NCBI RefSeq assembly: GCF_011752815.1
Contig: NZ_VWWV01000006.1
Location: forward strand, 1-64,000
DNA length: 64,000 nt
Direction: 5' to 3'
Source: Enterobacter sp. Cy-643
Lineage (GTDB): Bacteria > Pseudomonadota > Gammaproteobacteria > Enterobacterales > Enterobacteriaceae
Made by a program: the position numbers and the translations under genes. Below, piece after piece: positions 18,506 to 28,033 of this stretch (the stretch's first letter is position 1; every line of letters starts with the position of its first letter). The notes under the pieces are model-generated. The model had not been told where the DNA came from. It worked only from the letters and a program-made list of their open reading frames with translations, and did no database searches.

Positions 18506-19219
18506 TTACTCACGTATCAGGGCGGTAAACTTGTAGCCTTTACCCCACACGGTGCGAATAAAATTCGGCTCCGCCGGGTTATCTTCAATCTTGATGCGCA
18601 GCCGGTTGATGTGGGTGTTGACGGTGTGCTCATAACCTTCGTGCTGGTAACCCCAAACCTGGTTGAGCAGATGCAGCCGCGAAAACACTTTGTCCGGGTT
18701 GCGGGCAAAAAAGTAGAGCAAATCGAACTCACGCGGGGTGAGTTCTACGGGCATCTGGTTCAGCCGAACATCTCTGGCCAGCGGATCAATCGTAAGCGGA
18801 CCAAAAGTTAGCGTGCCGGCGTCTATCTTAAGGTTTTGGCTCATCGCCTCCTGACGGCGGAACAGCGCCTTCACGCGGGCGACCAGTTCGAGCATTGAAA
18901 AAGGTTTTGCCAGATAGTCGTCCGCGCCCAGCTCAAGCCCCAGCACGCGGTGCGTTTCGCTGGAGCGAGCGCTGATCATAATAATCGGCGTGTAACGCGT
19001 CATGCTTCTGGCAAAGCGGCAAATCTCCAGGCCATCGACGCCCGGCAGCATCAAATCAAGAATCAGCGCATCCCAACCGCCCTGCCTGAGCTTTTCCAGT
19101 CCGACATTGCCGTCGGCGGCATGCACAATCTCGAAGCCTTCTTCCCGCAAATGCAGCTGCAGAAGCTCGGCGATATTTTCGTCGTCTTCTACGATCAGTA
19201 TTTTTTTTGCCTGATTCAC
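18506..19219 (-). CDS. OmpR-family response regulator
   Basis: 237 aa from GTG at 19219 (VNQAKKILIVEDDEN). The receiver domain has the acidic pocket (ED at 11-13), phosphoacceptor Asp55 (LILDLMLPG), the Thr/Ser site (IIMISARSS) and Lys in YLAKPF. The C-terminal winged helix has VELTPREFDLLYFFARN, the TVNTHINRLRIKIE recognition helix and RTVWGKGYKF. Ribosome binding site before the GTG is weak. It is the first gene of the regulator-kinase pair, reading away from the 19220-19363 intergenic control region. Confidence 0.92.
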   Translation of the reverse strand: MNQAKKILIVEDDENIAELLQLHLREEGFEIVHAADGNVGLEKLRQGGWDALILDLMLPGVDGLEICRFARSMTRYTPIIMISARSSETHRVLGLELGADDYLAKPFSMLELVARVKALFRRQEAMSQNLKIDAGTLTFGPLTIDPLARDVRLNQMPVELTPREFDLLYFFARNPDKVFSRLHLLNQVWGYQHEGYEHTVNTHINRLRIKIEDNPAEPNFIRTVWGKGYKFTALIRE

Positions 19220-19363
19220 TTTGTCTGTCCCCACACGCTGGCATAGCCAAAGTTTACACAACTCGCGTCGGTTAAGTTGTCACATTTAATTTAACTTTGC
19301 GTGAGGCAATGGGGAACAAATCTGGCCAATACTCGCTGCATCGAATCACGAGGAAGCCGGACG
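19220..19363. promoter_or_regulatory. Divergent control region of the two-component/molybdoenzyme module
   Basis: 144 bp between the divergent regulator and cytochrome genes. It contains an imperfect palindrome GTTAAGTT-n9-AATTTAAC (19271-19295; 7 of 8 arm positions match) and a nearby related AAGTTTACACAACT (19249-19262). These are the obvious candidates for response-regulator binding to drive both operons. Confidence 0.5.
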
Positions 19364-19975
19364 ATGGAAAGCTCAACGCTGCATACCGCCCCAACGCTTA
19401 TTCACCCGCTATGGCTGAGGCTCTGCCACTGGCTGAATGCGCTGGCGATCCTGATTATGGTCACCAGCGGCTGGCGCATTTATAACGCCTCTCCACTGTT
19501 TCATTTCCAGTTTGCCAACGCATTGACGCTCGGTGGCTGGCTGGGCGGCGCGCTGCAGTGGCACTTTGCCGGGATGTGGCTGTTTGCGGTCAACGGCGTG
19601 ATTTATCTGTTGTGCAATCTCTTCAGCGGCCGCTTTAAGCAAAAATACTGGCCCTTATCGCCTCGTGAATTCTTCCAGGACGCCTTTGCGGCGCTGCGGG
19701 GGAAATTAGCCCACGCTGACCTGAGCCATTACAACATGGTGCAAAAGGCGGCCTATCTGTTTGTTATCGCCGACAGCCTGCTACTGGTTGTTTCCGGCCT
19801 CGTCGTGTGGAAATCCGTGCAGTTTGCCCTGCTGCGAGAATTGCTTGGCGGCTATGACGCGGCGAGGTTGATCCACTTTTATGCCATGTCCGCCCTGGTC
19901 GGTTTCGTGGTGATTCATCTGCTGATGGTGGCGCTGGTGCCCCGCACGTTGCTCGCCATGCTCCGTGGCCGCTGA
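19364..19975 (+). CDS. Cytochrome b561-type membrane subunit (YedZ/MsrQ-like role)
   Basis: 203 aa from ATG 19364, which follows GAGGAAG. About four to five transmembrane helices with histidines placed for haem b: H in LIHPLWLRLCHWLNA (near residues 14 and 22), H in WHFAGMW (about 67) and H in LIHFYAMSALVGFVVIHLLM (about 170 and 185). It fits the cytochrome b561 / Ni-Fe-hydrogenase-type b subunit family. Followed 9 bases later by the molybdoenzyme, so it likely passes electrons from the quinol pool to that periplasmic enzyme. Different family from MsrQ but a similar place in the system. Confidence 0.88.
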   Translation: MESSTLHTAPTLIHPLWLRLCHWLNALAILIMVTSGWRIYNASPLFHFQFANALTLGGWLGGALQWHFAGMWLFAVNGVIYLLCNLFSGRFKQKYWPLSPREFFQDAFAALRGKLAHADLSHYNMVQKAAYLFVIADSLLLVVSGLVVWKSVQFALLRELLGGYDAARLIHFYAMSALVGFVVIHLLMVALVPRTLLAMLRGR

Positions 19976-19984
19976 GGAAGAAAC

Positions 19985-20746
19985 ATGAGCGATAAAAACG
20001 AAATCATTAAAGAAGCGACGCAGCTGATTAATAAGCAGCTCACGCAGGAAGGCCGCCGTCGTTTTTTAAAGCAGGGCTTGACGCTCGGCGGCATCGCAAT
20101 GCTCACCGGCTGCGATATCAGCGATAACGCCACGGTTGAAAGTTCTCTCAGCAAGATTTCACGTTTTAACGACCGCATTCAGGCCTGGCTGTTTAACGGC
20201 AGCCAACTGGCACCGGTTTACCCGGAAAGCATGATCGACGCTAACTTCCCGTTTAACGCCTTTTACGGCGAGGACGAAGCGCCGGACATCAACGGCGACA
20301 GCTACCGCCTGGAGCTTGCCGGGCTAATTACCGACAAGCGCCCGTGGACGCTGGCACAACTTCACCAGATGGCGCAGGTCAACCAGGTGACTCGCCATAT
20401 CTGCGTCGAAGGCTGGAGCGCCATCGGCAAATGGGGCGGCGTCCCTTTTGCCCTGTTTCTGAAAGGGATTGGGGCCGACCTGCGAGCCAAATACGTCAGC
20501 TTTAAATGCGCGGATGACTACTACACCAGCATTGATATGGCCACCGCGCTGCATCCACAAACGCTGATTGCTTTAACCTGGGATGGCAAAGTCCTGCCGC
20601 GCAAATATGGCTACCCGATGAAACTGCGTATCCCTACCAAACTCGGCTACAAGAACCCGAAGCATATTCAGGTCATTGAAGTCACCAATCGCTACCCCGG
20701 CGGCTACTGGGAAGACCAGGGCTATAACTGGTTCGGTGGTAGTTAA
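19985..20746 (+). CDS. Tat-exported sulfite-oxidase-family molybdopterin enzyme (MsrP-like)
   Basis: 253 aa, shorter than E. coli MsrP (334). A twin-arginine signal is at residues 23-30 (GRRRFLKQ) followed by a hydrophobic stretch and LTGC, a lipobox-like site with Cys43. The molybdenum-coordinating cysteine is in HICVEGWSAIGKW (Cys140), the hallmark of the sulfite oxidase / YedY fold. Other conserved parts are KCADDYYTSI, LPRKYGYPMKLRIP and a C-terminal GYWEDQGYNW. Likely a periplasmic reductase fed by the b561 protein next to it. By analogy with YedY it could reduce methionine sulfoxide, and the next gene supplies a Met-rich candidate substrate. The exact substrate is inference. Confidence 0.88.
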   Translation: MSDKNEIIKEATQLINKQLTQEGRRRFLKQGLTLGGIAMLTGCDISDNATVESSLSKISRFNDRIQAWLFNGSQLAPVYPESMIDANFPFNAFYGEDEAPDINGDSYRLELAGLITDKRPWTLAQLHQMAQVNQVTRHICVEGWSAIGKWGGVPFALFLKGIGADLRAKYVSFKCADDYYTSIDMATALHPQTLIALTWDGKVLPRKYGYPMKLRIPTKLGYKNPKHIQVIEVTNRYPGGYWEDQGYNWFGGS

Positions 20747-20781
20747 CTCTCTGTCTCACTGCAAAATCAAGGAAATACATC

Positions 20782-21039
20782 ATGAAAAAGATCTACGCTG
20801 CCCTGCTGTGTTCCACCATGCTGTTCGGTATCGCCGGGGCTAACGCTGCGGACTCAATGAGTAAAGATTCTATGGCCAAAGACGGCATGGGCAAAATGAC
20901 CCATACCTGTAAAGACGGCATGAACAAGGACGGTATGAAGAAAGATTGCATGTCCAAAGACGGAATGAGTAAAGACCATATGGGCAAAGACAGCATGGCT
21001 AAAGATGGTATGGCTAAAGACAGCATGAGCAAGCAATAA
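20782..21039 (+). CDS. Pentapeptide MXKDX-repeat periplasmic protein, methionine-rich
   Basis: 85 aa with a Sec signal peptide cleaved after about residue 22 (GIAGANA/ADSMS). The mature 63 residues are almost entirely degenerate five-residue repeats of the form M-x-K-D-x, with nine exact MxKD units and 12 methionines (about one in five residues), plus two cysteines. Good ribosome binding site (AAGGAAAT). It is the last gene after the b561 and molybdoenzyme genes, 35 bases apart, and is followed by a strong terminator. The composition resembles MrpX of Azospira, a sacrificial methionine peptide that soaks up hypochlorite and is re-reduced by a YedY-type enzyme. That role here is inference; binding of metal ions is an alternative. 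Confidence 0.88.
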   Translation: MKKIYAALLCSTMLFGIAGANAADSMSKDSMAKDGMGKMTHTCKDGMNKDGMKKDCMSKDGMSKDHMGKDSMAKDGMAKDSMSKQ

Positions 21040-21045
21040 GCCTGC

Positions 21046-21079
21046 CGCTACGCCAGTCTCACCCTCTTCTGGCGTAGCG
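21046..21079. terminator. Bidirectional terminator after the MXKDX gene
   Basis: CGCTACGCCAG and CTGGCGTAGCG form a perfect 11 bp stem with a 12-base loop, between the convergent MXKDX gene and ygfF. Confidence 0.75.
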
Positions 21080-21082
21080 AAC

Positions 21083-21826
21083 TCATTTCCCACCTGCCGC
21101 ATCAATAAAGGTGCCGGTCACGTAAGAGGCTTTTTCGCTCAGCAGCCATAGAATGGCCTCCGCGATCTCTTCCGGCTGACCGCCGCGCTGCATCGGCAAT
21201 GCCGTTTTCACCCGATCAACTCTCCCCGCTTCTCCGCCGGAAGCATGCATTTCGGTATAAATAAAACCGGGCCGCACGCCGTTCACGCGGATCCCCTGCG
21301 CGGCAACCTCTACCGCCAGCCCGGTGGTCAACGTATCGACGGCACCTTTGGACGCGGCATAATCAACATATTCCCCAGCAGCGCCTAAGCGCGACGCGGC
21401 AGAAGAGACATTCACAATGGCGCCTCCTTCCCCACCGTGACGCCAGGCCATGCGCTTCACCGCTTCCCGGCAGCAGAGAAAATACCCGGTAACGTTTGTC
21501 GTCAGCACGCGATTGATACGTTCCGCCGTAAGGTTTTCAATGGTCGATTGCTGGAACAAGATCCCGGCGTTATTCACCAGCGCGGTCAGCGGCCCAAATG
21601 CGTTATCGATTTCGGCGAACATCGCCATCACCTGCAGCTCATCGGCAATATCCGCCCGCAGCGCCAGCGCTTCTCCGCCCTGAGCAATGATTGTATTAAC
21701 CACTTCATCCGCAGCCTGCTTATTACGGAGGTAGTTCACCACCACTTTATAACCATGCTGAGCCAGCAAAAGCGAGGTTGCTTTACCTATTCCCCGGCTG
21801 CCGCCGGTAACCAAAGCTATCTTCAT
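21083..21826 (-). CDS. ygfF: SDR-family oxidoreductase YgfF
   Basis: 247 aa short-chain dehydrogenase/reductase. Rossmann motif TGGSRGIG (about 7-14), NNAG (about 87-90), and catalytic Ser-Tyr-Lys in VNVSSAASR and YVDYAASKGA. The residues after the second strand (NYLRNK) suggest NADP preference. The substrate is unknown. It lies downstream of gcvP on the same strand, as in E. coli, separated by a terminator hairpin. Confidence 0.92.
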   Translation of the reverse strand: MKIALVTGGSRGIGKATSLLLAQHGYKVVVNYLRNKQAADEVVNTIIAQGGEALALRADIADELQVMAMFAEIDNAFGPLTALVNNAGILFQQSTIENLTAERINRVLTTNVTGYFLCCREAVKRMAWRHGGEGGAIVNVSSAASRLGAAGEYVDYAASKGAVDTLTTGLAVEVAAQGIRVNGVRPGFIYTEMHASGGEAGRVDRVKTALPMQRGGQPEEIAEAILWLLSEKASYVTGTFIDAAGGK

Positions 21827-21848
21827 GTGACTCTCCAGAAATAAGAAA

Positions 21849-21864
21849 GGGCACCGAAGTGCCC
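21849..21864 (-). terminator. gcvP terminator
   Basis: GGGCAC-cgaa-GTGCCC just after the gcvP stop. Confidence 0.7.
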
Positions 21865-21883
21865 CTGGTTCAATCTGTAAAAA

Positions 21884-24757
21884 CTATTCGTACTCGCTCA
21901 TCGGCACGCAGGAGCAGAACAGATTGCGGTCGCCATAAACGTCGTCAAGGCGTTTCACGGTTGGCCAGTATTTATTGCCGTGGCCGGCCGGGAAGACCGC
22001 CAGTTCGCGGGTGTACGGATGCGCCCACTCGGCAACGATTTCGTCCTGAGTATGCGGCGCGTTCACCAGCGGGTTGTCTTCCAGCGGCCATTCGCCTGCA
22101 ACGACGCGGTCGATTTCGCTGCGGATGGACAGCATCGCATTAATAAAGCGATCCAGTTCCATTTTGCTTTCGGATTCGGTTGGCTCAACCATCAGCGTGC
22201 CCGCCACCGGGAACGACATGGTTGGCGCGTGGAAGCCGAAGTCGATCAGACGCTTGGCGATATCCAGCTCGCTGATGCCGGTTTCTTCTTTCAGCGGACG
22301 AATATCCAGAATACATTCGTGAGCCACGCGGCCGTTCGCGCCGGTGTACAGCACCGGGTACGCGGACTTCAGGCGGGTCGCGATGTAGTTGGCGTTCAGA
22401 ATCGCTACGGAGCTGGCTTTCTTCAGGCCATCCGCGCCCATCATGCGGATGTACATCCAGCTGATTGGCAGAATGGAGGCGCTGCCAAACGGGGCGGCGG
22501 ACACCGCGCCTTGCTGGGTCAGCATCTCTTCAATCTGCACCACGCTGTGGCCAGGCACAAACGGCGCCAGATGCGCTTTCACGCCGATTGGGCCCATGCC
22601 CGGACCGCCGCCGCCGTGCGGAATACAGAAGGTTTTGTGCAGGTTGAGGTGCGAAACGTCCGCGCCGATATAGCCCGGCGTGGTGATCCCCACCTGGGCG
22701 TTCATGTTGGCGCCGTCCAGGTAAACCTGGCCCCCAAACTGATGCACGATCTGGCACACTTCGCGGATCGTTTCTTCGTACACGCCGTGGGTGGACGGAT
22801 AGGTCACCATGATGCAGGAGAGCGCTTCGCCCGCCTGTTCAGCTTTAATACGCAGATCCTGCAGATCGATGTTGCCCTGTTTATCACAAGCCACGACGAT
22901 CACTTCCATACCCGCCATTTGTGCCGAAGCCGGGTTGGTACCGTGCGCAGAGCTTGGGATCAGGCAGATGTTGCGGCTGCCCTCGTTACGGCTTTCGTGG
23001 TAGCGGCGGATAGCCAGCAGGCCAGCGTATTCGCCCTGGGCACCGGAGTTTGGCTGCATGCACAGCGCGTCGTAACCGGTCAGTTTCACCAGCCAGTCGG
23101 ACAGCTGAGCGATCATCTGGTGGTAGCCTTCCGCCTGGTTTGCCGGGCAGAACGGGTGCAGCTCAGCAAATTCCGGCCAGGTGATCGGGATCATTTCGGC
23201 CGCGGCATTCAGCTTCATGGTGCAGGAGCCGAGCGGGATCATCGCCTGGTTGAGCGCCAGATCTTTACTCTCCAGAGAGTGCATATAGCGCATCATCTCA
23301 GTTTCGCTGTGGTAGCGGTTAAAGACCGGGTGGGTCAGGATCGCGTCGTCACGCAGCATCGGAGCCGGAATGGATTGGCTGTCGTTCGCAACGTCGCGAT
23401 CCAGCTTGTCGATATCCAGGCCGTGAGCGTCGCCCAACAGCACGTCGAACAGGGCAACAACATCTTCACGGGTGGTGGCTTCATCAAGAGTGATGCCTAC
23501 CGCGTTCAGGATGTCGCTGCGCAGGTTAATTTCACGCGCTTCGGCGCGCGCCAGCACGGAAGCTTTGTCAGCCACTTCAACACAAAGGGTGTCGAACCAG
23601 TGTTTGTGACGCAGAACCAGGCCTTTCTGCTGTAGGCCTGCGGCCAGAATGTCGGTCAGGCGATGGATACGACCCGCAATGCGCTTCAGGCCGGCCGGGC
23701 CGTGGAAGACCGCATACAGGCTGGCAATGTTCGCCAGCAGCACCTGGGAAGTACAGATGTTGGAGTTCGCTTTCTCGCGGCGGATGTGCTGCTCGCGGGT
23801 TTGCATCGCCATGCGCAGCGCGGTGCGGCCAGCGGCATCGCGGGAAACGCCGATAATACGGCCTGGCATGGAGCGTTTAAATTCATCGCGAGCGCCGAAG
23901 AACGCCGCGTGCGGGCCGCCGTAGCCCATTGGGACACCGAAGCGCTGGGCTGAGCCGAAGACAATATCCGCGCCCTGTTTACCCGGTGCGGTCAGCATCA
24001 CCAGCGTCATGAAATCTGCGGCTACGCTGACCACAACCTTGCGCCGCTTCAGCTCGGCAATCAGCGCCGTGTAGTCATGCACTTCGCCGGTGGTGCCCAC
24101 CTGCTGAAGCAGCACGCCGAACACATCCTGATGATCCAGCACTTTGGCAGCATCATCGACAATGACGTCAAAACCGAAGGTTTCCGCGCGAGTACGCACC
24201 ACGTCCTGCGTTTGTGGGTGAACGTCAGATGCCACGAAGAAACGGTTGGCGTTTTTCAGCTTGCTGACGCGTTTGGCCATCGCCATGGCTTCAGCTGCCG
24301 CGGTGGCTTCATCAAGCAGAGAAGCGGAAGCGATATCCATGCCGGTCAGGTCAAGCGTGACCTGCTGGAAGTTCAGCAGCGCTTCCAGGCGGCCCTGAGA
24401 AACTTCAGGCTGGTAAGGCGTGTAGGCGGTGTACCAGCCAGGGTTTTCCAGCATATTACGCAGAATCACCGGCGGCGTTTGTACCGCGGTATAACCCATG
24501 CCAATGTAAGTTTTGAAGCGTTTATTGCGGCTGGCAATGCCTTTTAACTCAGCCAGGGCAGCAAACTCGGTCGCTGCAGCGCCAATCTGAGGCGGCTCAG
24601 CAAGCTGAATGTCCTGCGGAACAATGCTGGCGATAAGATCGGTCAGCGTCTTCGCGCCGACGGTCTCCAGCATCTCTTGCTGCTGCTGCGCGTCCGGGCC
24701 AATGTGACGGTCGATAAACGCTTCGTGATTCTCTAACTGACGTAAAGACTGGGTCAT
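21884..24757 (-). CDS. gcvP: Glycine dehydrogenase (decarboxylating), P protein
   Basis: 957 aa homologous to E. coli GcvP. The PLP-dependent P protein decarboxylates glycine and hands the aminomethyl group to the lipoyl arm of GcvH. The PLP lysine is in [17 protein letters not shown] (about 708), and the N-terminal half (about 1-450) is the ancient duplicate of the catalytic half. Third gene of gcvTHP; a GC-rich hairpin (24783-24806) lies between gcvH and gcvP and may lower gcvP expression. Confidence 0.98.
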   Translation of the reverse strand: MTQSLRQLENHEAFIDRHIGPDAQQQQEMLETVGAKTLTDLIASIVPQDIQLAEPPQIGAAATEFAALAELKGIASRNKRFKTYIGMGYTAVQTPPVILRNMLENPGWYTAYTPYQPEVSQGRLEALLNFQQVTLDLTGMDIASASLLDEATAAAEAMAMAKRVSKLKNANRFFVASDVHPQTQDVVRTRAETFGFDVIVDDAAKVLDHQDVFGVLLQQVGTTGEVHDYTALIAELKRRKVVVSVAADFMTLVMLTAPGKQGADIVFGSAQRFGVPMGYGGPHAAFFGARDEFKRSMPGRIIGVSRDAAGRTALRMAMQTREQHIRREKANSNICTSQVLLANIASLYAVFHGPAGLKRIAGRIHRLTDILAAGLQQKGLVLRHKHWFDTLCVEVADKASVLARAEAREINLRSDILNAVGITLDEATTREDVVALFDVLLGDAHGLDIDKLDRDVANDSQSIPAPMLRDDAILTHPVFNRYHSETEMMRYMHSLESKDLALNQAMIPLGSCTMKLNAAAEMIPITWPEFAELHPFCPANQAEGYHQMIAQLSDWLVKLTGYDALCMQPNSGAQGEYAGLLAIRRYHESRNEGSRNICLIPSSAHGTNPASAQMAGMEVIVVACDKQGNIDLQDLRIKAEQAGEALSCIMVTYPSTHGVYEETIREVCQIVHQFGGQVYLDGANMNAQVGITTPGYIGADVSHLNLHKTFCIPHGGGGPGMGPIGVKAHLAPFVPGHSVVQIEEMLTQQGAVSAAPFGSASILPISWMYIRMMGADGLKKASSVAILNANYIATRLKSAYPVLYTGANGRVAHECILDIRPLKEETGISELDIAKRLIDFGFHAPTMSFPVAGTLMVEPTESESKMELDRFINAMLSIRSEIDRVVAGEWPLEDNPLVNAPHTQDEIVAEWAHPYTRELAVFPAGHGNKYWPTVKRLDDVYGDRNLFCSCVPMSEYE

Positions 24758-24812
24758 GAGCGGTGATTCCTGAAATGGTTTCCCCTCCCCACCAGGAAGA
24801 GGGGTTTAAAAA

Positions 24813-25202
24813 TTACTCGTCTTCTAACAGTGCTTCATAGGCAGAAGCATCCAGCAGCGCGGCAACCTGTGCTTCGTCGCTGGCTTTAATTTTGAAGATC
24901 CAACCTTCGCCGTAAGGCTCGCTGTTGACCAGCTCCGGGCTGTCGCTCAGCGCGTCGTTGACCGCAACGATTTCACCGCTGATTGGGGCGTAAATGTCAG
25001 AAGCCGCTTTCACGGATTCAGCAACGGCACAATCATCACCGGCAGAAACGGTGGCGCCCACTTCAGGCAGGTCAACAAAAACCATATCGCCCAGCAGTTC
25101 CTGCGCGTGTTCGGTGATGCCCACGGTGTAGCTACCGTCAGCTTCTTTACGCAGCCATTCGTGCTCTTTGCTGTATTTCAGTTCGTTCGGCACATTGCTC
25201 AT
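24813..25202 (-). CDS. gcvH: Glycine cleavage system H protein
   Basis: 129 aa lipoyl carrier. The lipoyl-lysine is in [15 protein letters not shown] (about 65). Shuttles the aminomethyl group between GcvP, GcvT and lipoamide dehydrogenase. Middle gene of gcvTHP, 29 bases after gcvT. Confidence 0.98.
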   Translation of the reverse strand: MSNVPNELKYSKEHEWLRKEADGSYTVGITEHAQELLGDMVFVDLPEVGATVSAGDDCAVAESVKAASDIYAPISGEIVAVNDALSDSPELVNSEPYGEGWIFKIKASDEAQVAALLDASAYEALLEDE

Positions 25203-25231
25203 TGTTTTCTCCTGATACCTGATTTCAAAAT

Positions 25232-26329
25232 TTAAAGCGCGACCGGCTTACCGGCGCGAACAAAAATAGGTTTGGTGACTTTGACCGGCATTTCGCGGTT
25301 GCGGATCTGCACGATCGCCGTTTCACCGATGCCCGCCGGGACGCGAGCCAGCGCAATGCTGTAGCCGAGCGTTGGCGAGAAGGTGCCGCTGGTGATTGCC
25401 CCTTCGTGCGTATTGCCCTGCGCGTCGGTAAACCGTACCGGCAGCTCATTACGTAATACGCCTTTTTCGGTCATGATCAAGCCAACCAGCTCTTCGGTAC
25501 CGTTCGCACGCTGTGCTTCCAGCGCTTCACGGCCGATAAAATCACGATCTTCCGGCTGCCACGCAATGGTCCAGCCCATGTTCGCGGCCAGCGGAGAAAC
25601 GCCTTCGTCCATGTCCTGGCCGTAAAGGTTCATGCCCGCTTCCAGACGCAGCGTGTCGCGAGCGCCCAGCCCGCAAGGCTTAACCCCGGCTTCAACCAGC
25701 TGCGCCCAAAATCCTGCTGCCTTGTCGTTAGGCATCGCAATTTCATAACCCGCTTCGCCGGTGTAGCCAGTGGTGGCAATGAACAGATCGCCGGACTGCA
25801 CGCCAAAGAATGGCTTCATGCCTTCAACGGCTTTACGCTGCTCTGCGCTAAACAGCGTGGCGGCTTTGGCCTTCGCATTCGGCCCCTGAACGGCAATCAG
25901 CGCCAGGTCGTCACGCACGGTAACGGACACGCCAAACGGTGCAGCGTGCTGGTTGATCCAGGCAAGGTCTTTTTCACGAGTAGCGGAGTTAACAACGAGG
26001 CGGAAATAGTCTTCGGTGAGGAAATAGATAATCAGGTCGTCAATCACGCCGCCGGAAGCATTGAGCATGGCAGTGTAAAGCGCTTTGCCCGGCTGGGTGA
26101 GTTTGGCGACGTCGTTGGCGACTAAGTAACGCAGAAACTCGCGGGTACGGCTGCCGTGCAGATCGACGATGGTCATGTGCGACACGTCGAACATACCGGC
26201 GTCGGTGCGTACGGCGTGGTGCTCATCAATTTGCGAGCCGTAGTGCAGCGGCATCATCCAGCCGTGGAAATCAACCATGCGGGCACCGCAGAGCGTGTGC
26301 TGTTCAAATAAGGGGGTCTGTTGAGTCAT
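25232..26329 (-). CDS. gcvT: Glycine cleavage system aminomethyltransferase T
   Basis: 365 aa from [15 protein letters not shown] (ATG 26327-26329) with GAGGAAAAG upstream; longer starts lack support. Transfers the methylene group to tetrahydrofolate, releasing ammonia. Typical motifs: [34 protein letters not shown] with a folate-facing Glu, and [11 protein letters not shown]. First gene of the operon. Confidence 0.98.
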   Translation of the reverse strand: MTQQTPLFEQHTLCGARMVDFHGWMMPLHYGSQIDEHHAVRTDAGMFDVSHMTIVDLHGSRTREFLRYLVANDVAKLTQPGKALYTAMLNASGGVIDDLIIYFLTEDYFRLVVNSATREKDLAWINQHAAPFGVSVTVRDDLALIAVQGPNAKAKAATLFSAEQRKAVEGMKPFFGVQSGDLFIATTGYTGEAGYEIAMPNDKAAGFWAQLVEAGVKPCGLGARDTLRLEAGMNLYGQDMDEGVSPLAANMGWTIAWQPEDRDFIGREALEAQRANGTEELVGLIMTEKGVLRNELPVRFTDAQGNTHEGAITSGTFSPTLGYSIALARVPAGIGETAIVQIRNREMPVKVTKPIFVRAGKPVAL

Positions 26330-26821
26330 CTTTTCCTCTTTAACCATCTGGTTGCAAAGCGGATTTGGCTTTGCCAACCGTCAGACGAAACCCGGCATCG
26401 CCACCGTTCCCCGATAGCGACGCAAACGTTACCTTTGACCTGAACTTACCACCGAACGGGGGCGTAAACCATAAGCGAAAAACGGTCATTGCATTAGCTT
26501 ATGACCAAAATGGGAGAGGAAGTGTGCAGAGTAATTCACTGTAAAAATGCGATTCACTCCACATTAACAGCAGGTATTTGATGTCGAATTTAGCACTAGC
26601 TAACATTTACGACCATTTCAGAAACAAATTAACTACATCGCAGAATTTGTAAGATTAGAAAATATAATCCGAGATTTGTCCTGAGATTAGAATATTTCAA
26701 ACGAGGGCGAAGCATCCCTTCCCGGTCATCGGGAAGGGAAATGTGACGGGGTTATCACTATGGATTCCATCAGGTGGGTGAGTACTGCTCACACCTCTGT
26801 AGCTCGAAGTATGACGAGTAT
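26330..26821 (-). promoter_or_regulatory. gcvTHP upstream control region
   Basis: About 490 bp without a gene. The middle part (26510-26700) is AT-rich, as expected for the Lrp and GcvA/PurR-controlled gcv promoter, but I could not place individual sites. Near the ubiI end two hairpins occur: TCCCTTCCCG-gtca-CGGGAAGGGA (about 26714-26739) and AGGTGgGTGAG-tact-g-CTCACaCCT (about 26770-26796), likely terminators for ubiI. No glycine riboswitch fold was recognised. Confidence 0.5.
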
Positions 26822-28021
26822 TTATTGCAGCCAGGATGGCAGATCTCGCAACCCCATCGCCTGACGAACCAGCTGAGGCTTAACCCCCGGCAGCGTATCG
26901 GCGAGCTTCAGGCCAATGTCTCTGAAAAGTTTTTTCGCCGGGTTGCTGCTGGCGAACAAATCGCGGAAGCCTTGCATACTGGCCAGCATCACCGCCGCGC
27001 TGTGCTTGCGGCTGCGCTCATAGCGACGCAGGTAGAGATGCTGCCCAAAATCTTTGCCTTCGCGATGCAGGCGGCGAATTTCCGCGATCAATTCCGCAGC
27101 ATCCATAAAGCCGAGGTTGACGCCCTGCCCGGCCAGCGGATGAATGGTATGCGCGGCATCGCCCACCAGCGCCAGGCGATGACCGGCAAAGCTGCGGGCG
27201 TAGCGGCCCGTCAGCGGGAAGGTGCGGCGCTCGCTTTCAACAGAACACAGGCCGAGACGCATGTTAAACGCGACGGAAAGCGCCTGGTTAAACGCTTCAT
27301 CGTCGGCCTGCTGCATACGCGCCGCTTCTTCCGGCGGTAGCGACCAGACAATCGAGCAAAGATGTGGGTCAGAAAGCGGCAGAAACGCCAGAATGCCTTC
27401 CCCGTGGAACACCTGACGCGCAACGGCCTGATGCGGCTCGGCGGTGCGAATCGTCGCTACCAGCGCATGGTGGTTATAGTCCCAGAACGTCAGCGGGATA
27501 TCGGCTTTGTCCCGCAGCCAGGAGTTGGCGCCATCTGCGCCCACCACCAGTCTTGCGGTTAACATCGTGCCGTCCTTAAGGGTCAAGAACGCTTCGTTTT
27601 CACCCCAGGCAACCTGGTTAATGTCCACCGGAGCCATCAGGCTGATGTCGCTGCATTGCTCCGCACGCTGCCACAGCGCCTGGTGGATCACCGAGTTTTC
27701 GATGATGTGCCCCAGGTGGCTAAAACCGAAGCTCTTATCATCAAAGGCGATTTGCCCGAAGCTGTCTCGCTCCCAGACTTCCATCCCGTGATAGCTGCTG
27801 GCTCGCTCGCTGATTTTTGGCCACGCGCCCAAATGCGTCAGCAGCTTTTCGCTCGCCGCATTGATAGCCGAAACGCGCAGCTCCGGGGCAGCGTCAGGCC
27901 CCAGCGGCTGGGGAAGATGACTTTCAATGACCGCAACGCGCAGGCCGCTGCCCTGAAGCCCGCAGGCCACCGCCAGCCCCACCATACCGCCGCCGACAAT
28001 CGCCACATCTACGCTTTGCAA
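26822..28021 (-). CDS. ubiI: 2-octaprenylphenol hydroxylase UbiI (VisC)
   Basis: 399 aa flavoprotein monooxygenase that performs the C5 hydroxylation of the ubiquinone ring. N-terminal FAD motif AIVGGGMVGLAVACGL, the DG motif VVGADGANSWLR and the GD motif ALVGDAAHTIHPLAGQG are present. Lies 12 bases after ubiH in the conserved ygfB-pepP-ubiH-ubiI row. Confidence 0.96.
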   Translation of the reverse strand: MQSVDVAIVGGGMVGLAVACGLQGSGLRVAVIESHLPQPLGPDAAPELRVSAINAASEKLLTHLGAWPKISERASSYHGMEVWERDSFGQIAFDDKSFGFSHLGHIIENSVIHQALWQRAEQCSDISLMAPVDINQVAWGENEAFLTLKDGTMLTARLVVGADGANSWLRDKADIPLTFWDYNHHALVATIRTAEPHQAVARQVFHGEGILAFLPLSDPHLCSIVWSLPPEEAARMQQADDEAFNQALSVAFNMRLGLCSVESERRTFPLTGRYARSFAGHRLALVGDAAHTIHPLAGQGVNLGFMDAAELIAEIRRLHREGKDFGQHLYLRRYERSRKHSAAVMLASMQGFRDLFASSNPAKKLFRDIGLKLADTLPGVKPQLVRQAMGLRDLPSWLQ

Positions 28022-28033
28022 ATTGACTCTCCT

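Noticed and set aside
20854..21105. Minus-strand frame across the MXKDX repeats with regular HAVF-like repeats
   Set aside because: Periodic only because it mirrors the 15-base repeat of the real gene; no start signal or signal peptide.
21980..23635. 551-codon plus-strand frame opposite gcvP
   Set aside because: His/Gln/Val-rich shadow composition typical of antisense frames of GC-rich enterobacterial genes.
26330..26821. Glycine riboswitch before gcvT
   Set aside because: No tandem aptamer fold was visible, and enterobacteria normally control gcv by GcvA/GcvR and Lrp.
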